This document shows positions 47,901 to 57,540 of a stretch of DNA of 64,000 nt, piece by piece. The translations under genes were made by a program, and so were the position numbers. Numbering within the stretch: position 1 is the first letter of the stretch; the number at the start of each line of letters is the position of its first letter. The notes beneath the pieces were generated by a model. It was not told where the DNA came from, made no database searches, and worked only from the letters and a program-made list of their open reading frames with translations. The stretch lies in contig NZ_CP018632.1 of assembly GCF_002215215.1 (NCBI RefSeq), forward strand, positions 6,258,501-6,322,500, given 5' to 3'. The stretch is from Granulosicoccus antarcticus IMCC3135 (GTDB taxonomy: Bacteria > Pseudomonadota > Gammaproteobacteria > Granulosicoccales > Granulosicoccaceae).

Positions 47901-50900
47901 ATGGCGATGGTGCACCCGATAGTGCGGAAACCGAAGCTGCTGATACCGACGGCGATACCAAACCGGATTACCAGGAATCTTCAACCGATGATGCCGATAG
48001 TGATGGCACTACCGATCAGAATGATCCAGCCGATGCAGATGCCTGTATTCCTTCAGCGTTTGGAAATGGTTGCACCACGGATACTGACGCCGATGGCACT
48101 CCTGATAGCATAGAAACAGAGACTGCCGATACCGACAACGATGGCACTCCGGATTATCAGGAATCCTCCTCCGACGATGCGGATGCCGATGGCAGTGCTG
48201 CACAGAACGACCCGGACGAGTCTGACGTCTGCATCCCTTCTGCCTTTGGCACTGGCTGTACAACCGATACCGACAACGATGGCACGCCTGACAGCGTTGA
48301 AACAGAAACGGCCGATGCGGACAATGACGGCACGCCGGATTACCAGGAATCATCAACAGACGATCTGGACAACGACGGCACGCCGGATCAAAGTGATTCA
48401 GACGGTACGAATGTTTGCATTCCCTCCACCTTCGGCACGGGCTGTACTGCCGATACCGATGGCGATGCTATTCCCGACAATGCAGAAACCCAGAACGCTG
48501 ACACGGACAGTGACGGCAAGCCTGATTATCAGGAATCATCGATCAATGATTTTGATAATGATGGCACTACCGACCAGAATGATCCAGCTGATGGCAATGC
48601 CTGCATCCCTTCCGCGTTCGGCAATGGTTGTACGACTGATACCGACAATGACGGTACGCCTGACAGCGTAGAGACCGAAGCGGCGGATAGCGACAGTGAC
48701 GGCACTCCGGATTACCAGGAATCTTCAATCGACGATACCGATTCAGATGGCACAACCGTGCAGAATGATCCGGACGAGACTGATGCCTGTATTCCCACCG
48801 CATTTGGCAATGGTTGTACAACGGATACTGACGGCGATGGCACTCCTGATAGCATAGAAACAGAGACTGCCGATACCGACAATGACGGCACACCTGACTA
48901 TCAGGAATCCTCCATAGATGATTCTGATAACGACGGCACGACCGATCAGAATGACTCAGACGGTGTTAATGTCTGCGAGCCTTCAGAATTTGGTAATGGC
49001 TGCTCAATCGATACCGATGGTGATGGTATCCCTGACAGTGTAGAAACCGAAGCCGCTGATACAGACAACGACAGCAAGCCTGATTATCAGGAGTCATCAA
49101 TTGATGATGCCGATAACGATGGTACAAGCGATCAGAATGATCCGGCTGATGCCGATGCTTGTATTCCTTCAGCATTCGGTAACGGTTGTACGACCGACAC
49201 TGATAACGACGGCACACCTGACAGTGTAGAAACCTCGTCCACTGATACGGACAACGACAGCAAGCCTGATTATCAGGAGTCATCAATTGATGATGCCGAT
49301 AACGATGGTACAAGCGATCAGAATGATCCGGCTGATGCCGATGCTTGTATTCCTTCAGCATTCGGTAACGGTTGTACCACTGATACTGATGGCGATGGTA
49401 CGCCTGACAGTGTAGAGACCGAGGCAGCTGACAGCGACAATGACGGCACACCTGACTACCAGGAGTCTTCAACCACGGATGCTGATAGTGATGGTACTTC
49501 CGCACTGAACGATCCGGATGAGGCTGATGCCTGTATCCCCTCCTCGTTCGGCAACGGTTGTACGATTGACAGCGACGACGATGGTACGCCTGACAGTGTC
49601 GAAACAGAAACGGCCGATACGGACAGTGATGGCAAACCGGATTATCAGGAATCAGCAACGGCCGATGCGGATGCGGATGGCACCACAGACTTGAATGACC
49701 CTGCTGATGCCGATGCCTGTATTCCGTCAGCATTCGGTAACGGTTGTACCACTGATACTGATGGTGACGGTACGCCTGACAGCGTAGAGACAGAAACGGC
49801 CGATACGGACAGTGACGGCAAGCCGGATTATCAGGAATCAGCGACGGCCGATGCGGATGCAGATGGCACCACAGACCTGAATGACCCTGCTGATGCCGAT
49901 GCCTGTATTCCTTCGGCATTCGGTAACGGTTGTACCACTGATACTGACGGTGACGGTACGCCTGACAGTGTAGAGACCGAGGCAGCTGACAGCGACAATG
50001 ACGGCACACCTGACTACCAGGAGTCTTCAACCACGGATGCTGATAGTGATGGTACTTCCGCACTGAACGACCCGGACGAGGCTGATGCCTGTATCCCCTC
50101 CTCCTTCGGCAACGGTTGTACGATTGACAGCGACGGTGATGGTACGCCTGACAGCGTCGAGACCGAAGCGGCGGATAGCGACAATGATGGCACACCTGAT
50201 TATCAGGAATCCTCAACAACAGATGCCGATAGTGATGGCACCTCCGCATTGAATGATCCGGACGAGGCTGATGCCTGCATCCCTTCCAACTTCGGTAACG
50301 GTTGTACCACTGATACTGACGGTGACGGTACGCCTGACAGTGTAGAAACTGAAACGGCCGATACAGACAGTGATGGCAAGCCGGATTACCAGGAATCAGC
50401 GACTGCCGATACGGATGCAGATGGCACCACGGATCTGAATGACCCGGCCGATACTGATGCTTGTATTCCATCAGCATTCGGTAACGGTTGTACCACTGAT
50501 ACTGACGGTGACGGTACGCCTGACAGTGTAGAGACAGAAACGGCCGATACGGACAGTGACGGCAAGCCGGATTATCAGGAATCAGCGACGGCCGATGCGG
50601 ATGCAGATGGCACCACAGACCTGAATGACCCTGCTGATGCCGATGCCTGTATTCCTTCGGCATTCGGTAACGGTTGTACCACTGATACTGATGGCGATGG
50701 TACGCCTGACAGCGTAGAGACCGAGGCAGCTGACAGCGACAATGACGGCACACCTGACTACCAGGAGTCTTCAACCACGGATGCTGATAGTGATGGTACT
50801 TCCGCACTGAACGATCCAGATGAAACAGATGCCTGCATTCCTTCCAACTTCGGCAACGGCTGTACAACGGACACCGACGGTGATGGTACGCCTGACAGTG

Positions 50901-53900
50901 TCGAAACAGAAACGGCCGATACAGACAGTGATGGCAAACCGGATTATCAGGAATCAGCGACTGCCGATGCGGATGCTGATGGCACCGCCGACCTGTTAGA
51001 CCCAGCGGATGCAGATATCTGTATCCCTTCAGCCTTCGCAGCTGGCTGCACAACGGACTCTGATGTTGATGGCATTCCTGACAGCGTGGAAACAGAGACA
51101 AATGATACGGATGTAGACGGTACACCTGATTATCTGGATATCGACAGCGATAACGATGGAATTCCTGACCATTCAGAAACCAACGCCATGGGCGTATTGA
51201 TCGATACCGACACTGACGGCACACCGGATTATCGGGATCTGGATTCGGACAATGACACCATTCTGGATGCCATCGAAGATAATACTACCCCGCTCCTTGC
51301 GTATAGTGATTCAGACGGAGATGGTGTTGATGATGCCATTGATGTTGACCTCACTGGTGGTAACGATGTCAATGCAAACGGTGTAGATGATGCCTATGAG
51401 CCGACTGATACAGATGCTGACGGAACACCGGATCATCGCGATACCGATAGTGACGATGACGGGATGGACGATGTATTTGAAGGCGTCGTCGATACCGACG
51501 GTGATGGTGCATTCGACTACACCGATACCGACTCCGATGCTGATGGCATTGCAGATGCCGACGAAGGTCTGAACGATACAGACAACGATGGCATACGCGA
51601 CTCGCTTGAACAGGACTCGGACAACGATGGCATAGGCGACCTGAGCGAAGGTACTGCTGATGCAGATAATGATGGTGTGCCTAACTACCAGGATATCGAT
51701 TCTGACGGCGATGGCATTCCGGACTCACTGGAAGGCGCTGTCGACACCGACAGCGATGGCATCCCCGACTTTCTGGACACTGACAGCGACGCTGACAGCA
51801 TTCCGGATTCACTGGAAGCCGGTGCAGACCCTGCCAACCCACTGGATAGCGACAATGACAACGCCCCCGACCATCTGGATCTGGATTCCGATGGCGATGG
51901 CATCACTGACAGTGTTGAAGCCGGTTCGAATGGTTCAGACCCGGTTGATACCGACAACGATTCCATTCCCGATTATCTGGAACTGGATTCTGACGGCGAT
52001 GGCATCAGCGATGCAAATGAAGGCCTGCTCGACAGCGATGGCGATGGCATCCCCGACACCGTGGATCCGGATGACAACAATGACGGTATTCCTGATGACA
52101 AAGCCGGCAGTGGTGACCTGGATGGCGATGGCATTGTGAACACCCTTGATGATGATATCGACAATGATGGAATCAGCAACGCTACAGAGAAGATGATCGA
52201 TACGGATGGGGACGGCCTTGCCAACTTCATGGATCTTGATTCGGACAATGACGGCATCCCTGATGCGGTTGAATCCGTCGGCGATCTTGATGGCGACGGA
52301 GCTGCAAACTATCGTGATCTGGACAGTGATGGTGATGGTATTGCCGATGCGGAAGAAGCAGGCGATGATCCGACCTCCCCTGTCGATACCGATGGCAATG
52401 CAAGTCCGAACTACCTGGATACCGATTCGGATGGTGACGGTATTCCTGACAACATCGAAGGCGTCGTGGATAGCGACAACGACTCGAAGCCGAACTACGT
52501 AGACACGGATTCGGATGGTGACTCCATACCTGACAGCATTGAGAGTGGCATCGACACTGATGGTGACGGAGCTTCCGACTATGTGGATCTGGATGCAGAC
52601 AACGATGGCATCGCCGACTCGGTAGAAGCCGGCAGCGACCCGCTGAATCCGGTAAATTCAGACAATGAAGGCGTCAGTGATTATCGCGATACCGATAGTG
52701 ATAACGACGGTATTGCAGATCAGGATGAAGGTGTCATCGACAGCGATGGAGATGGCCTGCCAGATTCAACCGACCCTGATGCCAACAATGACGGCATTGC
52801 CGATGCAGACTTGGGCAACGGTGATACTGACGGCGATGGAGTACCGGATTATCTGGATAGCGATATCGATGGTGACGGCATTGCCAACATCAGCGAAGCT
52901 TTCGAGGGTGATGTACAGAGCGATTCGGATAACGATGGTATCCCCAACTTCCTCGATCTGGATTCTGATGGCGATGGCATACCCGATATTCTGGAGAATG
53001 TTCTGGATGCCGATGGTGATGGCACCGCTGACTTTCTTGATCTGGACAGTGACGGTGACGGCATTGCAGACGCTCTGGAAGCCGGCCCTGATGCAAGCAT
53101 GCCAGTCGATTCTGACAACGATGGCATACCTGACTACCGTGATGAGGATGCAGACGGTGACTCACTCATAGACAGCCTTGAACAGGCCGGAGATATCGAC
53201 AATGACGGCATCCCCAACTATCTGGACTCCGACTCGGACAATGACGGAATTTCAGACGAAGAGGAAGGTAGTCTCGATACCGATGGAGACGGCATCGTCG
53301 ATGCTCAGGATCTGGACTCGGATGGCGATGGCAACAGTGATGCCGAGGAAGGCACCGGCGACAGCGATGGCGATGGTATACCCGACTCACGCGACTCTGA
53401 CTCTGATAATGACGGAATCAGCGATGTGCTTGAAGGTAGTGCCGATACCGATGGTGATGGTGTGATAGACGCACTCGACAAGGACACTGACAACGACGGC
53501 ATTCTGGATGCGCTTGAGGTGGGTAAAAATCCTCTCAATCCATTAGATACAGATCATGACGGTGTACCGGATTATCGTGATCTGGACTCTGACAATGATG
53601 GCCTGAGCGATACGTTTGAAGCTGGCGGTCTGGACGATGACGGTAATGGCCGAATTGACAACTTTGTCGACAACAACAACGATGGTCTGGATGACGGCGT
53701 TGCAGCAATACCACTACCTGTGGACGATTTTGACAAGGACAGCATTCCTGACTTTCGTGATCTGGATAGCGACAATGACGGCTTGTCAGACCTTCTGGAA
53801 ACTTCTGGAGGCGCCATCGACAACGACAGAGACGGTAAGGTGGATAACTTTGTCGACGGCAATGGCGACGGACTGGATGATGGAATGGCATTGGCACCAG

Positions 53901-55618
53901 CCCGTATCAGTGACGTTGACGAAGATGGACAATCCAATCACCTGGATCTGGATACCGACAACGACGGTGTCATGGATCTGGTGGAAGCCGGCGGCAAGGA
54001 TGAGAATGGCGACGGCATTGTAGACTCCATGGCTGATAGCGACGATGACGGTATTCCCGACCTGGTCGATGTTGATGTCACTGGCGGTGTTGACATCGAT
54101 AACGATGGTATTGATGACAGTGCGGATGCCAGCTTCGTCAATGAGGATGATACCGATGGTGATGGTGTAATCGATTCACGTGATCCGGATATCGACGGTG
54201 ACGGCTTTGCCAACTACCTGCAATCAGACGGTCAACCCTTACTAGGGGCTGCATTGCCCGATACCGATGGCGATGGCATTCCTGATGTCAGCGAGGCCAA
54301 CGAGACGGGTGAATGGCACACGGGCTTGTCCGGCAGTGGTTGCAGTATCTCCTCCTCCCCTGCTCCGGGTCAGCGCACTATCGATCCGGTACTACCATTA
54401 CTGGCACTCGCGGCACTGATGTCTCTGGCACTGCGCCAGAGGCGTGCTTCACGCCGCTGCCTGTCAGTCGTGGCGGCTTCCTGCCTGGTCAGTAGCTGCG
54501 CAACGGGGCTGAATAAACCAAGCCCTGAACCCGCAGAGTTGCACGATGGTGATGCTAAAACCGAATCCATCGAACATTACGGCAGTCATCACAGCCTCGA
54601 ACGTCACCTCTATGTCGGCATTGGTCTGGGCATGAGTAAACTGGAACCTGAAGCACGGGGTCTGGCTAATGCCCGTGTTGATGATTCCAGTCATGTCGGA
54701 GGCCAGGTAACCCTGGGTATGGATGTCAACAAATGGGTGTCAGGCGAAGTCCACTATGCCGATCTGGGTAGTGCCGGAGTCACTCCGGGAGGCCGCATCA
54801 GTTACAACATAGCCGGTGCCAGCGCACTGTTCTATGCAGGTAAAAATCGACACGATTGGCGCCGTCAGGGGTTTACTGCCTACACCCGTGTCGGTATCGG
54901 CTTTCTGAACAACAGCGCTGTTGGAGAAGTGAATATCAACAATGACAAGGGTTCCCACCTGCTCTTTGGTGTCGGACTCGAATACGCCGCTACCAAGGGC
55001 ATCGGGCTGCGTGCAGAGTACATCTCCTTTGACGAGGACGTCAGCTACGCGCAATTGGCACTGATCTACCGGACTGGACGACGCGAAGAGCACCCTGCTG
55101 CATTGCCACCGGTTGTCGAAAAACCAGCTGAAATTGAAGTGCTGACAACCACAGCGGTTGTCAGCCAGCCTTTAGTCGATGGAGATAAAGACGGTATCAT
55201 CGATGACGTTGATGCCTGCCCGGGCTCAGCTGTCGGGTCTGCTGTTGATGCGACCGGCTGTATGCATTTTGCGGGCGTTATTGAAGGTATCAATTTTCAA
55301 GCAGGCTCGGCGATTCTGACATCGCCTTCCATCGTCAAACTGACACAGGCTGTCACGACTTTACAGAGTCATCCTGATGTAATCCTCAGCATATCGTCGC
55401 ATTCCGACAACTATGGCCCTTCAGAGTCGAACCTGCATTTGTCGATCGAACGTGCACAATCAGTCAAGGATTTTCTGGTCGACGGTGGTATTGACGCAGA
55501 ACGAATCACCGTCATTGCTCATGGAGAAACTCAGCCAATCGCCAGTAATGATACGTCTGAGGGACGACTCAAGAACCGCCGGGTAGATATTGTCATGGAG
55601 ACACCACTGAAGCCATAG
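44930..55618 (+). CDS. giant 3,562-residue TSP3-repeat protein fused to an OmpA-family module
   Basis: One uninterrupted frame. Order: long basic N-region and signal peptide (cleavage near residue 55, FAMA); short TSP3 (57-82); a beta-rich domain of about 185 residues flanked by Cys, not recognised; TSP3 loops (270-450); 25 tandem 62-residue units each with CIPSAFGNGC (450-2040); classic TSP3 loops (DSDGDGIPD, 2040-3120). A sorting-type tail then follows: GSGCS with Cys3138, DPVLPLLALAALMSLAL, RQRRASRR. The frame continues directly into a lipoprotein-like signal (VSSC, Cys3190), an OmpA barrel (about 3215-3375), one TSP3 loop, and an OmpA peptidoglycan domain with SSHSDN and NRRVDI (3445-3555). 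The paralogous locus at 34603-39017 has the two parts as separate overlapping genes. An internal ATG at 54419 could give a separate OmpA lipoprotein, but no ribosome site is visible there. Function unknown; likely a calcium-dependent surface or trans-envelope fibre. Confidence 0.88.
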   Translation: MSNCKHGTRVILATYIAKYIASIFSLIRIIAPRPRYLRVLLAAFVLSSISSFAMAIDTDGDGIENIKDLDDDNDGILDIDEISCGVSGEVAWEHNDNNGMSLNASVSSSISSVVSNTTDISFGSGFIAPTSTYEHILNGANETTLVGARSNGEYAEVGFTINGPAYFTATQNGMVVGAANGGQGSAAGDYEIAAEISSDNFATSVLLYDDGYIATPGTQYSVSRNSFSPYLMTSGTAYKVRMYLFNEQNFYAGSGTVTFDDFKLAINASCATDSDNDSVQNSEDIDSDNDGIPDNIEGQESASYIAPLNLDTDGDGIDDAYDEDNGGTPVSIPNTDANAADSADYLDTDSDDDGVLDSIEGFDANGDGIADTLPAPGNADTDGDGLNDNYDTVVGPAPGNSIGSNAPLQNTDGALDEPDWRDTDDDDDLALTSAEDTNSNANLADDDADADSKPNYLESSTADADGDGTKDQSDANDADACIPSAFATGCTTDTDGDGTADSVETSTTDTDNDGTPDYQESSSDDADGDGTADQTDPEDANACVPSTFGNGCTIDTDGDGSPDSVETAAADTDNDGTPDYQESSSADADGDGTTDQNDLEDANACVPSAFGNGCATDTDGDGSPDSVETAGADSDGDGTPDYQESSSADTDGDGTTDQNDAANSDACIPSAFGNNCTTDTDGDGSPDSVETETTDTDGDSTPDYQESSSADADGDGITDQNDAADANACIPSAFGTGCATDTDGDGSPDSVETETTDTDGDTKPDYLESSIDDADNDGTMDQADSDDSDACIPSAFGNGCTTDTDGDGSPDSVETEAADSDSDGTPDYQESSTVDADADGIFAQNDPDEADACIPSAFGTGCATDTDGDGSPDSVETETADTDNDGTPDYQESSAVDADADGTFAQNDPDEADVCIPSAFGTGCTTDTDNDGTPDSVETETADADNDGTPDYQESSTDDLDNDGTPDQSDSDGTNVCIPSTFGTGCTADTDGDGAPDSAETEAADTDGDTKPDYQESSTDDADSDGTTDQNDPADADACIPSAFGNGCTTDTDADGTPDSIETETADTDNDGTPDYQESSSDDADADGSAAQNDPDESDVCIPSAFGTGCTTDTDNDGTPDSVETETADADNDGTPDYQESSTDDLDNDGTPDQSDSDGTNVCIPSTFGTGCTADTDGDAIPDNAETQNADTDSDGKPDYQESSINDFDNDGTTDQNDPADGNACIPSAFGNGCTTDTDNDGTPDSVETEAADSDSDGTPDYQESSIDDTDSDGTTVQNDPDETDACIPTAFGNGCTTDTDGDGTPDSIETETADTDNDGTPDYQESSIDDSDNDGTTDQNDSDGVNVCEPSEFGNGCSIDTDGDGIPDSVETEAADTDNDSKPDYQESSIDDADNDGTSDQNDPADADACIPSAFGNGCTTDTDNDGTPDSVETSSTDTDNDSKPDYQESSIDDADNDGTSDQNDPADADACIPSAFGNGCTTDTDGDGTPDSVETEAADSDNDGTPDYQESSTTDADSDGTSALNDPDEADACIPSSFGNGCTIDSDDDGTPDSVETETADTDSDGKPDYQESATADADADGTTDLNDPADADACIPSAFGNGCTTDTDGDGTPDSVETETADTDSDGKPDYQESATADADADGTTDLNDPADADACIPSAFGNGCTTDTDGDGTPDSVETEAADSDNDGTPDYQESSTTDADSDGTSALNDPDEADACIPSSFGNGCTIDSDGDGTPDSVETEAADSDNDGTPDYQESSTTDADSDGTSALNDPDEADACIPSNFGNGCTTDTDGDGTPDSVETETADTDSDGKPDYQESATADTDADGTTDLNDPADTDACIPSAFGNGCTTDTDGDGTPDSVETETADTDSDGKPDYQESATADADADGTTDLNDPADADACIPSAFGNGCTTDTDGDGTPDSVETEAADSDNDGTPDYQESSTTDADSDGTSALNDPDETDACIPSNFGNGCTTDTDGDGTPDSVETETADTDSDGKPDYQESATADADADGTADLLDPADADICIPSAFAAGCTTDSDVDGIPDSVETETNDTDVDGTPDYLDIDSDNDGIPDHSETNAMGVLIDTDTDGTPDYRDLDSDNDTILDAIEDNTTPLLAYSDSDGDGVDDAIDVDLTGGNDVNANGVDDAYEPTDTDADGTPDHRDTDSDDDGMDDVFEGVVDTDGDGAFDYTDTDSDADGIADADEGLNDTDNDGIRDSLEQDSDNDGIGDLSEGTADADNDGVPNYQDIDSDGDGIPDSLEGAVDTDSDGIPDFLDTDSDADSIPDSLEAGADPANPLDSDNDNAPDHLDLDSDGDGITDSVEAGSNGSDPVDTDNDSIPDYLELDSDGDGISDANEGLLDSDGDGIPDTVDPDDNNDGIPDDKAGSGDLDGDGIVNTLDDDIDNDGISNATEKMIDTDGDGLANFMDLDSDNDGIPDAVESVGDLDGDGAANYRDLDSDGDGIADAEEAGDDPTSPVDTDGNASPNYLDTDSDGDGIPDNIEGVVDSDNDSKPNYVDTDSDGDSIPDSIESGIDTDGDGASDYVDLDADNDGIADSVEAGSDPLNPVNSDNEGVSDYRDTDSDNDGIADQDEGVIDSDGDGLPDSTDPDANNDGIADADLGNGDTDGDGVPDYLDSDIDGDGIANISEAFEGDVQSDSDNDGIPNFLDLDSDGDGIPDILENVLDADGDGTADFLDLDSDGDGIADALEAGPDASMPVDSDNDGIPDYRDEDADGDSLIDSLEQAGDIDNDGIPNYLDSDSDNDGISDEEEGSLDTDGDGIVDAQDLDSDGDGNSDAEEGTGDSDGDGIPDSRDSDSDNDGISDVLEGSADTDGDGVIDALDKDTDNDGILDALEVGKNPLNPLDTDHDGVPDYRDLDSDNDGLSDTFEAGGLDDDGNGRIDNFVDNNNDGLDDGVAAIPLPVDDFDKDSIPDFRDLDSDNDGLSDLLETSGGAIDNDRDGKVDNFVDGNGDGLDDGMALAPARISDVDEDGQSNHLDLDTDNDGVMDLVEAGGKDENGDGIVDSMADSDDDGIPDLVDVDVTGGVDIDNDGIDDSADASFVNEDDTDGDGVIDSRDPDIDGDGFANYLQSDGQPLLGAALPDTDGDGIPDVSEANETGEWHTGLSGSGCSISSSPAPGQRTIDPVLPLLALAALMSLALRQRRASRRCLSVVAASCLVSSCATGLNKPSPEPAELHDGDAKTESIEHYGSHHSLERHLYVGIGLGMSKLEPEARGLANARVDDSSHVGGQVTLGMDVNKWVSGEVHYADLGSAGVTPGGRISYNIAGASALFYAGKNRHDWRRQGFTAYTRVGIGFLNNSAVGEVNINNDKGSHLLFGVGLEYAATKGIGLRAEYISFDEDVSYAQLALIYRTGRREEHPAALPPVVEKPAEIEVLTTTAVVSQPLVDGDKDGIIDDVDACPGSAVGSAVDATGCMHFAGVIEGINFQAGSAILTSPSIVKLTQAVTTLQSHPDVILSISSHSDNYGPSESNLHLSIERAQSVKDFLVDGGIDAERITVIAHGETQPIASNDTSEGRLKNRRVDIVMETPLKP
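46270..51049 (+). repeat. tandem array of 186-bp coding repeats (25 full units plus one partial)
   Basis: The last Cys codon of the first CIPSAF...GC motif ends at 46399 and that of the last at 51049, exactly 25 x 186 bases apart, so no net insertion or deletion has occurred. The 62-residue unit is TTDTDGDGTPDSVETEAADS..., ...DYQESS..., ...ACIPSAFGNGC. Some blocks are identical in DNA: 47671-47909 equals 48229-48467 (239 bases, three units apart). Others repeat one, three or four units apart. This shows recent unequal recombination. Confidence 0.93.
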
Positions 55619-55651
55619 ACCACGCCCCTACCCTTCCCAGGCTTGCGCTTT

Positions 55652-56386
55652 CTATACAGACTTGAGCAGGTGATATCGATGAGTTTGCCGATCAAATTCG
55701 ACCAGTCGATAACCCTTTGCAAAAAGCTTTTGCATTTCCGAACGAACACGGAGACGTTCGGAAATCGCCTGCTCCAGATCTGTCTTGATCAGCTCGCCAA
55801 AATTGGCAGGGATGGTGATATACCTGAGCGCCTCTGAATGCCCGGCAGGCATGGCACTGCCGGTTCGCACACGCTCTGCGACCGCCGGATCGTCGAGCTG
55901 CCATTCAGCAACAAGCCTGTCCGAGGGAACACTGGCATTGATACCCAGCATCTCGCCATAATAGTTCTCATGGTAAATGCCAGCCGTTGCCCCCAGGTGT
56001 GTGATGTTGAGTGTGGCATTCACACTCAATAGTGGATCATAAGTCCAGCGAACCCGGGTGATCTTGCGCTCCAGACACCAGCTGCGCTGATACCACTTCA
56101 ACTGTGCACCCAGCCCCATCCCCCGACACTCGGGATGTACTGCCAGTCGGTGAGAATGTTGTGTCGCGGGCGTCGCACTGGGGAATGCAAACAGGAATCC
56201 TGACAGACGCTCCCCCTGAAAGGCACCGGCAACCAGACCACCCTCATGCTGTATGGCAAGCATGATATCGGAGTTGTCGGCCGGATCATCCTCGCCCCAC
56301 ACCAATCTCTGAAAGTGTTCAGCCTGCTTGAGCTCAGCAACGGAGCGCAGCTCGCGAATGATCATGTCAGCACTGGCAGAACCCAT
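55652..56386 (-). CDS. GNAT-family acyltransferase, COG3375 type, partner of the racemase
   Basis: 244 residues from ATG 56386 (ATG 56365 is an alternative). GNAT fold with HSHRLAVHPECRGMGLGAQLKWYQRSWCL (acyl-CoA loop) and TYDPLLSVNATLNITHLGATAGIYHENYYGEM, the signature of a group often encoded beside N-succinylamino-acid racemases. In Geobacillus a member succinylates D-amino acids as the first step of conversion to L-amino acids. Here the ATG lies just after the racemase stop, so the two are co-translated. Activity is inferred from this context. Confidence 0.8.
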   Translation of the reverse strand: MGSASADMIIRELRSVAELKQAEHFQRLVWGEDDPADNSDIMLAIQHEGGLVAGAFQGERLSGFLFAFPSATPATQHSHRLAVHPECRGMGLGAQLKWYQRSWCLERKITRVRWTYDPLLSVNATLNITHLGATAGIYHENYYGEMLGINASVPSDRLVAEWQLDDPAVAERVRTGSAMPAGHSEALRYITIPANFGELIKTDLEQAISERLRVRSEMQKLFAKGYRLVEFDRQTHRYHLLKSV

Positions 56387-56388
56387 AG

Positions 56389-57540
56389 TCACACTGTTTC
56401 CCGGTGCTGTGTCACCGTCTCGAGATAGTCGTAATTCAATGTCACACCGATACCTGCACCATTCGCAGGTACTGCCATCTGCCCATCGATCGCCTCCAGC
56501 GGCTCGTTGACGATATCGTGCAGAAAATAGCGACTGGCACTGGAAGTGTCGCCGGGCTTGGTGAAATTCTTGAGCGTTGCCAGGTGAATATTGTGCGCCC
56601 GACCAATGCCAGCCTCCAGCATGCCACCACACCAGACAGGCGCATCGAAGGCGGCACAGACATCATGAATGGCACGTGCCTCCATGAAGCCCCCCACCCT
56701 GCCCACCTTGATATTGATAACCCGGGCTGCACCTGCGACCAATGCCTGACGGGCATCCACCGCGGTGCGAATGCTTTCGTCCAGACAGATGGAAGTTCGC
56801 AGCAAGGCCTGGACCTTGGCATGATCGTGAATATCATCAAAGGCCAGTGGCTGCTCGATATAGTCGAGTGCAAAATCGTCCAGAGCCTGCATGATCGACA
56901 GATCTGACAGACCATAACCTGTATTGGCATCCACCGTCAATTTGATATCGGGATGCTGCTTGCGCACCGCTTCCACCAGTTTGACATCGTGACCTTGCCG
57001 TATCTTGAGCTTGGTGCGCTTGTAGCCTTGAGCCAGCGACTCATCAATCCGCTCCAGAGTCGTCTCGATGGAGGCTATGCCCAGACTGACACCGACATCC
57101 ACATGATCTCCCACACCACCAAGAACGGTCTGTAAAGGTACATTCAGGCTTTTCGCCCACAAATCCCAAACGGCCATCTCCACCATGGCCTTGGCCATAC
57201 GATTGCCACGCCAGGGAGACAGCACGGCTTGCAACTCATAAGGTGAACGGAATCGCTTGCCCACTATTTCAGGCAAAAGCACCTCTCGCAGGAAAGCCAT
57301 GGCCCCGGCAATCGTCTCCTCCAGATAATCCGGAAAGGGATCCATGACACCTTCCGCAATACCATCCAGCCCCCCGCTCTTCAAGATCAGAAGAGGAATG
57401 GTCTTGCCGATCATGGTGCCGGTGGATATGACAAACGGCGTGATCAACGGCAAGCTGATGATGCGAAGCTCGGCAGACTCGATCCGTATCCCACCACTCA
57501 TTTCATGCGGCGAGTGCGGTAAAGCATTGTGTTCAGACAT
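56389..57540 (-). CDS. o-succinylbenzoate synthase / N-succinylamino-acid racemase family protein
   Basis: 383 residues of the enolase superfamily, MenC/NSAR branch. N-terminal capping domain, then a barrel with the catalytic Lys pair in KRTKLKIRQG (KxK) and INIKVGRVGG, and metal ligands in LTVDANTGY (Asp), YIEQPL (Glu) and CLDESI (Asp). The loop WCGGMLEAGIGRAHNIHLA is typical of the racemase group. With no other menaquinone gene nearby and a GNAT acyltransferase downstream, a role in N-succinylamino-acid racemisation is more likely than menaquinone synthesis. Start ATG 57540 or ATG 57501. Confidence 0.83.
   Translation of the reverse strand: MSEHNALPHSPHEMSGGIRIESAELRIISLPLITPFVISTGTMIGKTIPLLILKSGGLDGIAEGVMDPFPDYLEETIAGAMAFLREVLLPEIVGKRFRSPYELQAVLSPWRGNRMAKAMVEMAVWDLWAKSLNVPLQTVLGGVGDHVDVGVSLGIASIETTLERIDESLAQGYKRTKLKIRQGHDVKLVEAVRKQHPDIKLTVDANTGYGLSDLSIMQALDDFALDYIEQPLAFDDIHDHAKVQALLRTSICLDESIRTAVDARQALVAGAARVINIKVGRVGGFMEARAIHDVCAAFDAPVWCGGMLEAGIGRAHNIHLATLKNFTKPGDTSSASRYFLHDIVNEPLEAIDGQMAVPANGAGIGVTLNYDYLETVTQHRETV

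Noticed and set aside
46270-51049. CRISPR-like regular repeats
   Set aside because: The repeats are coding, 186 bases long, contiguous without spacers and drift in sequence.
48966-51224. Open frame of 752 codons on the minus strand inside the giant gene
   Set aside because: It is a shadow of the 186-bp array: the His/Arg/Cys/Tyr-rich, repetitive translation mirrors DxDxDG coding, and there is no ribosome site.
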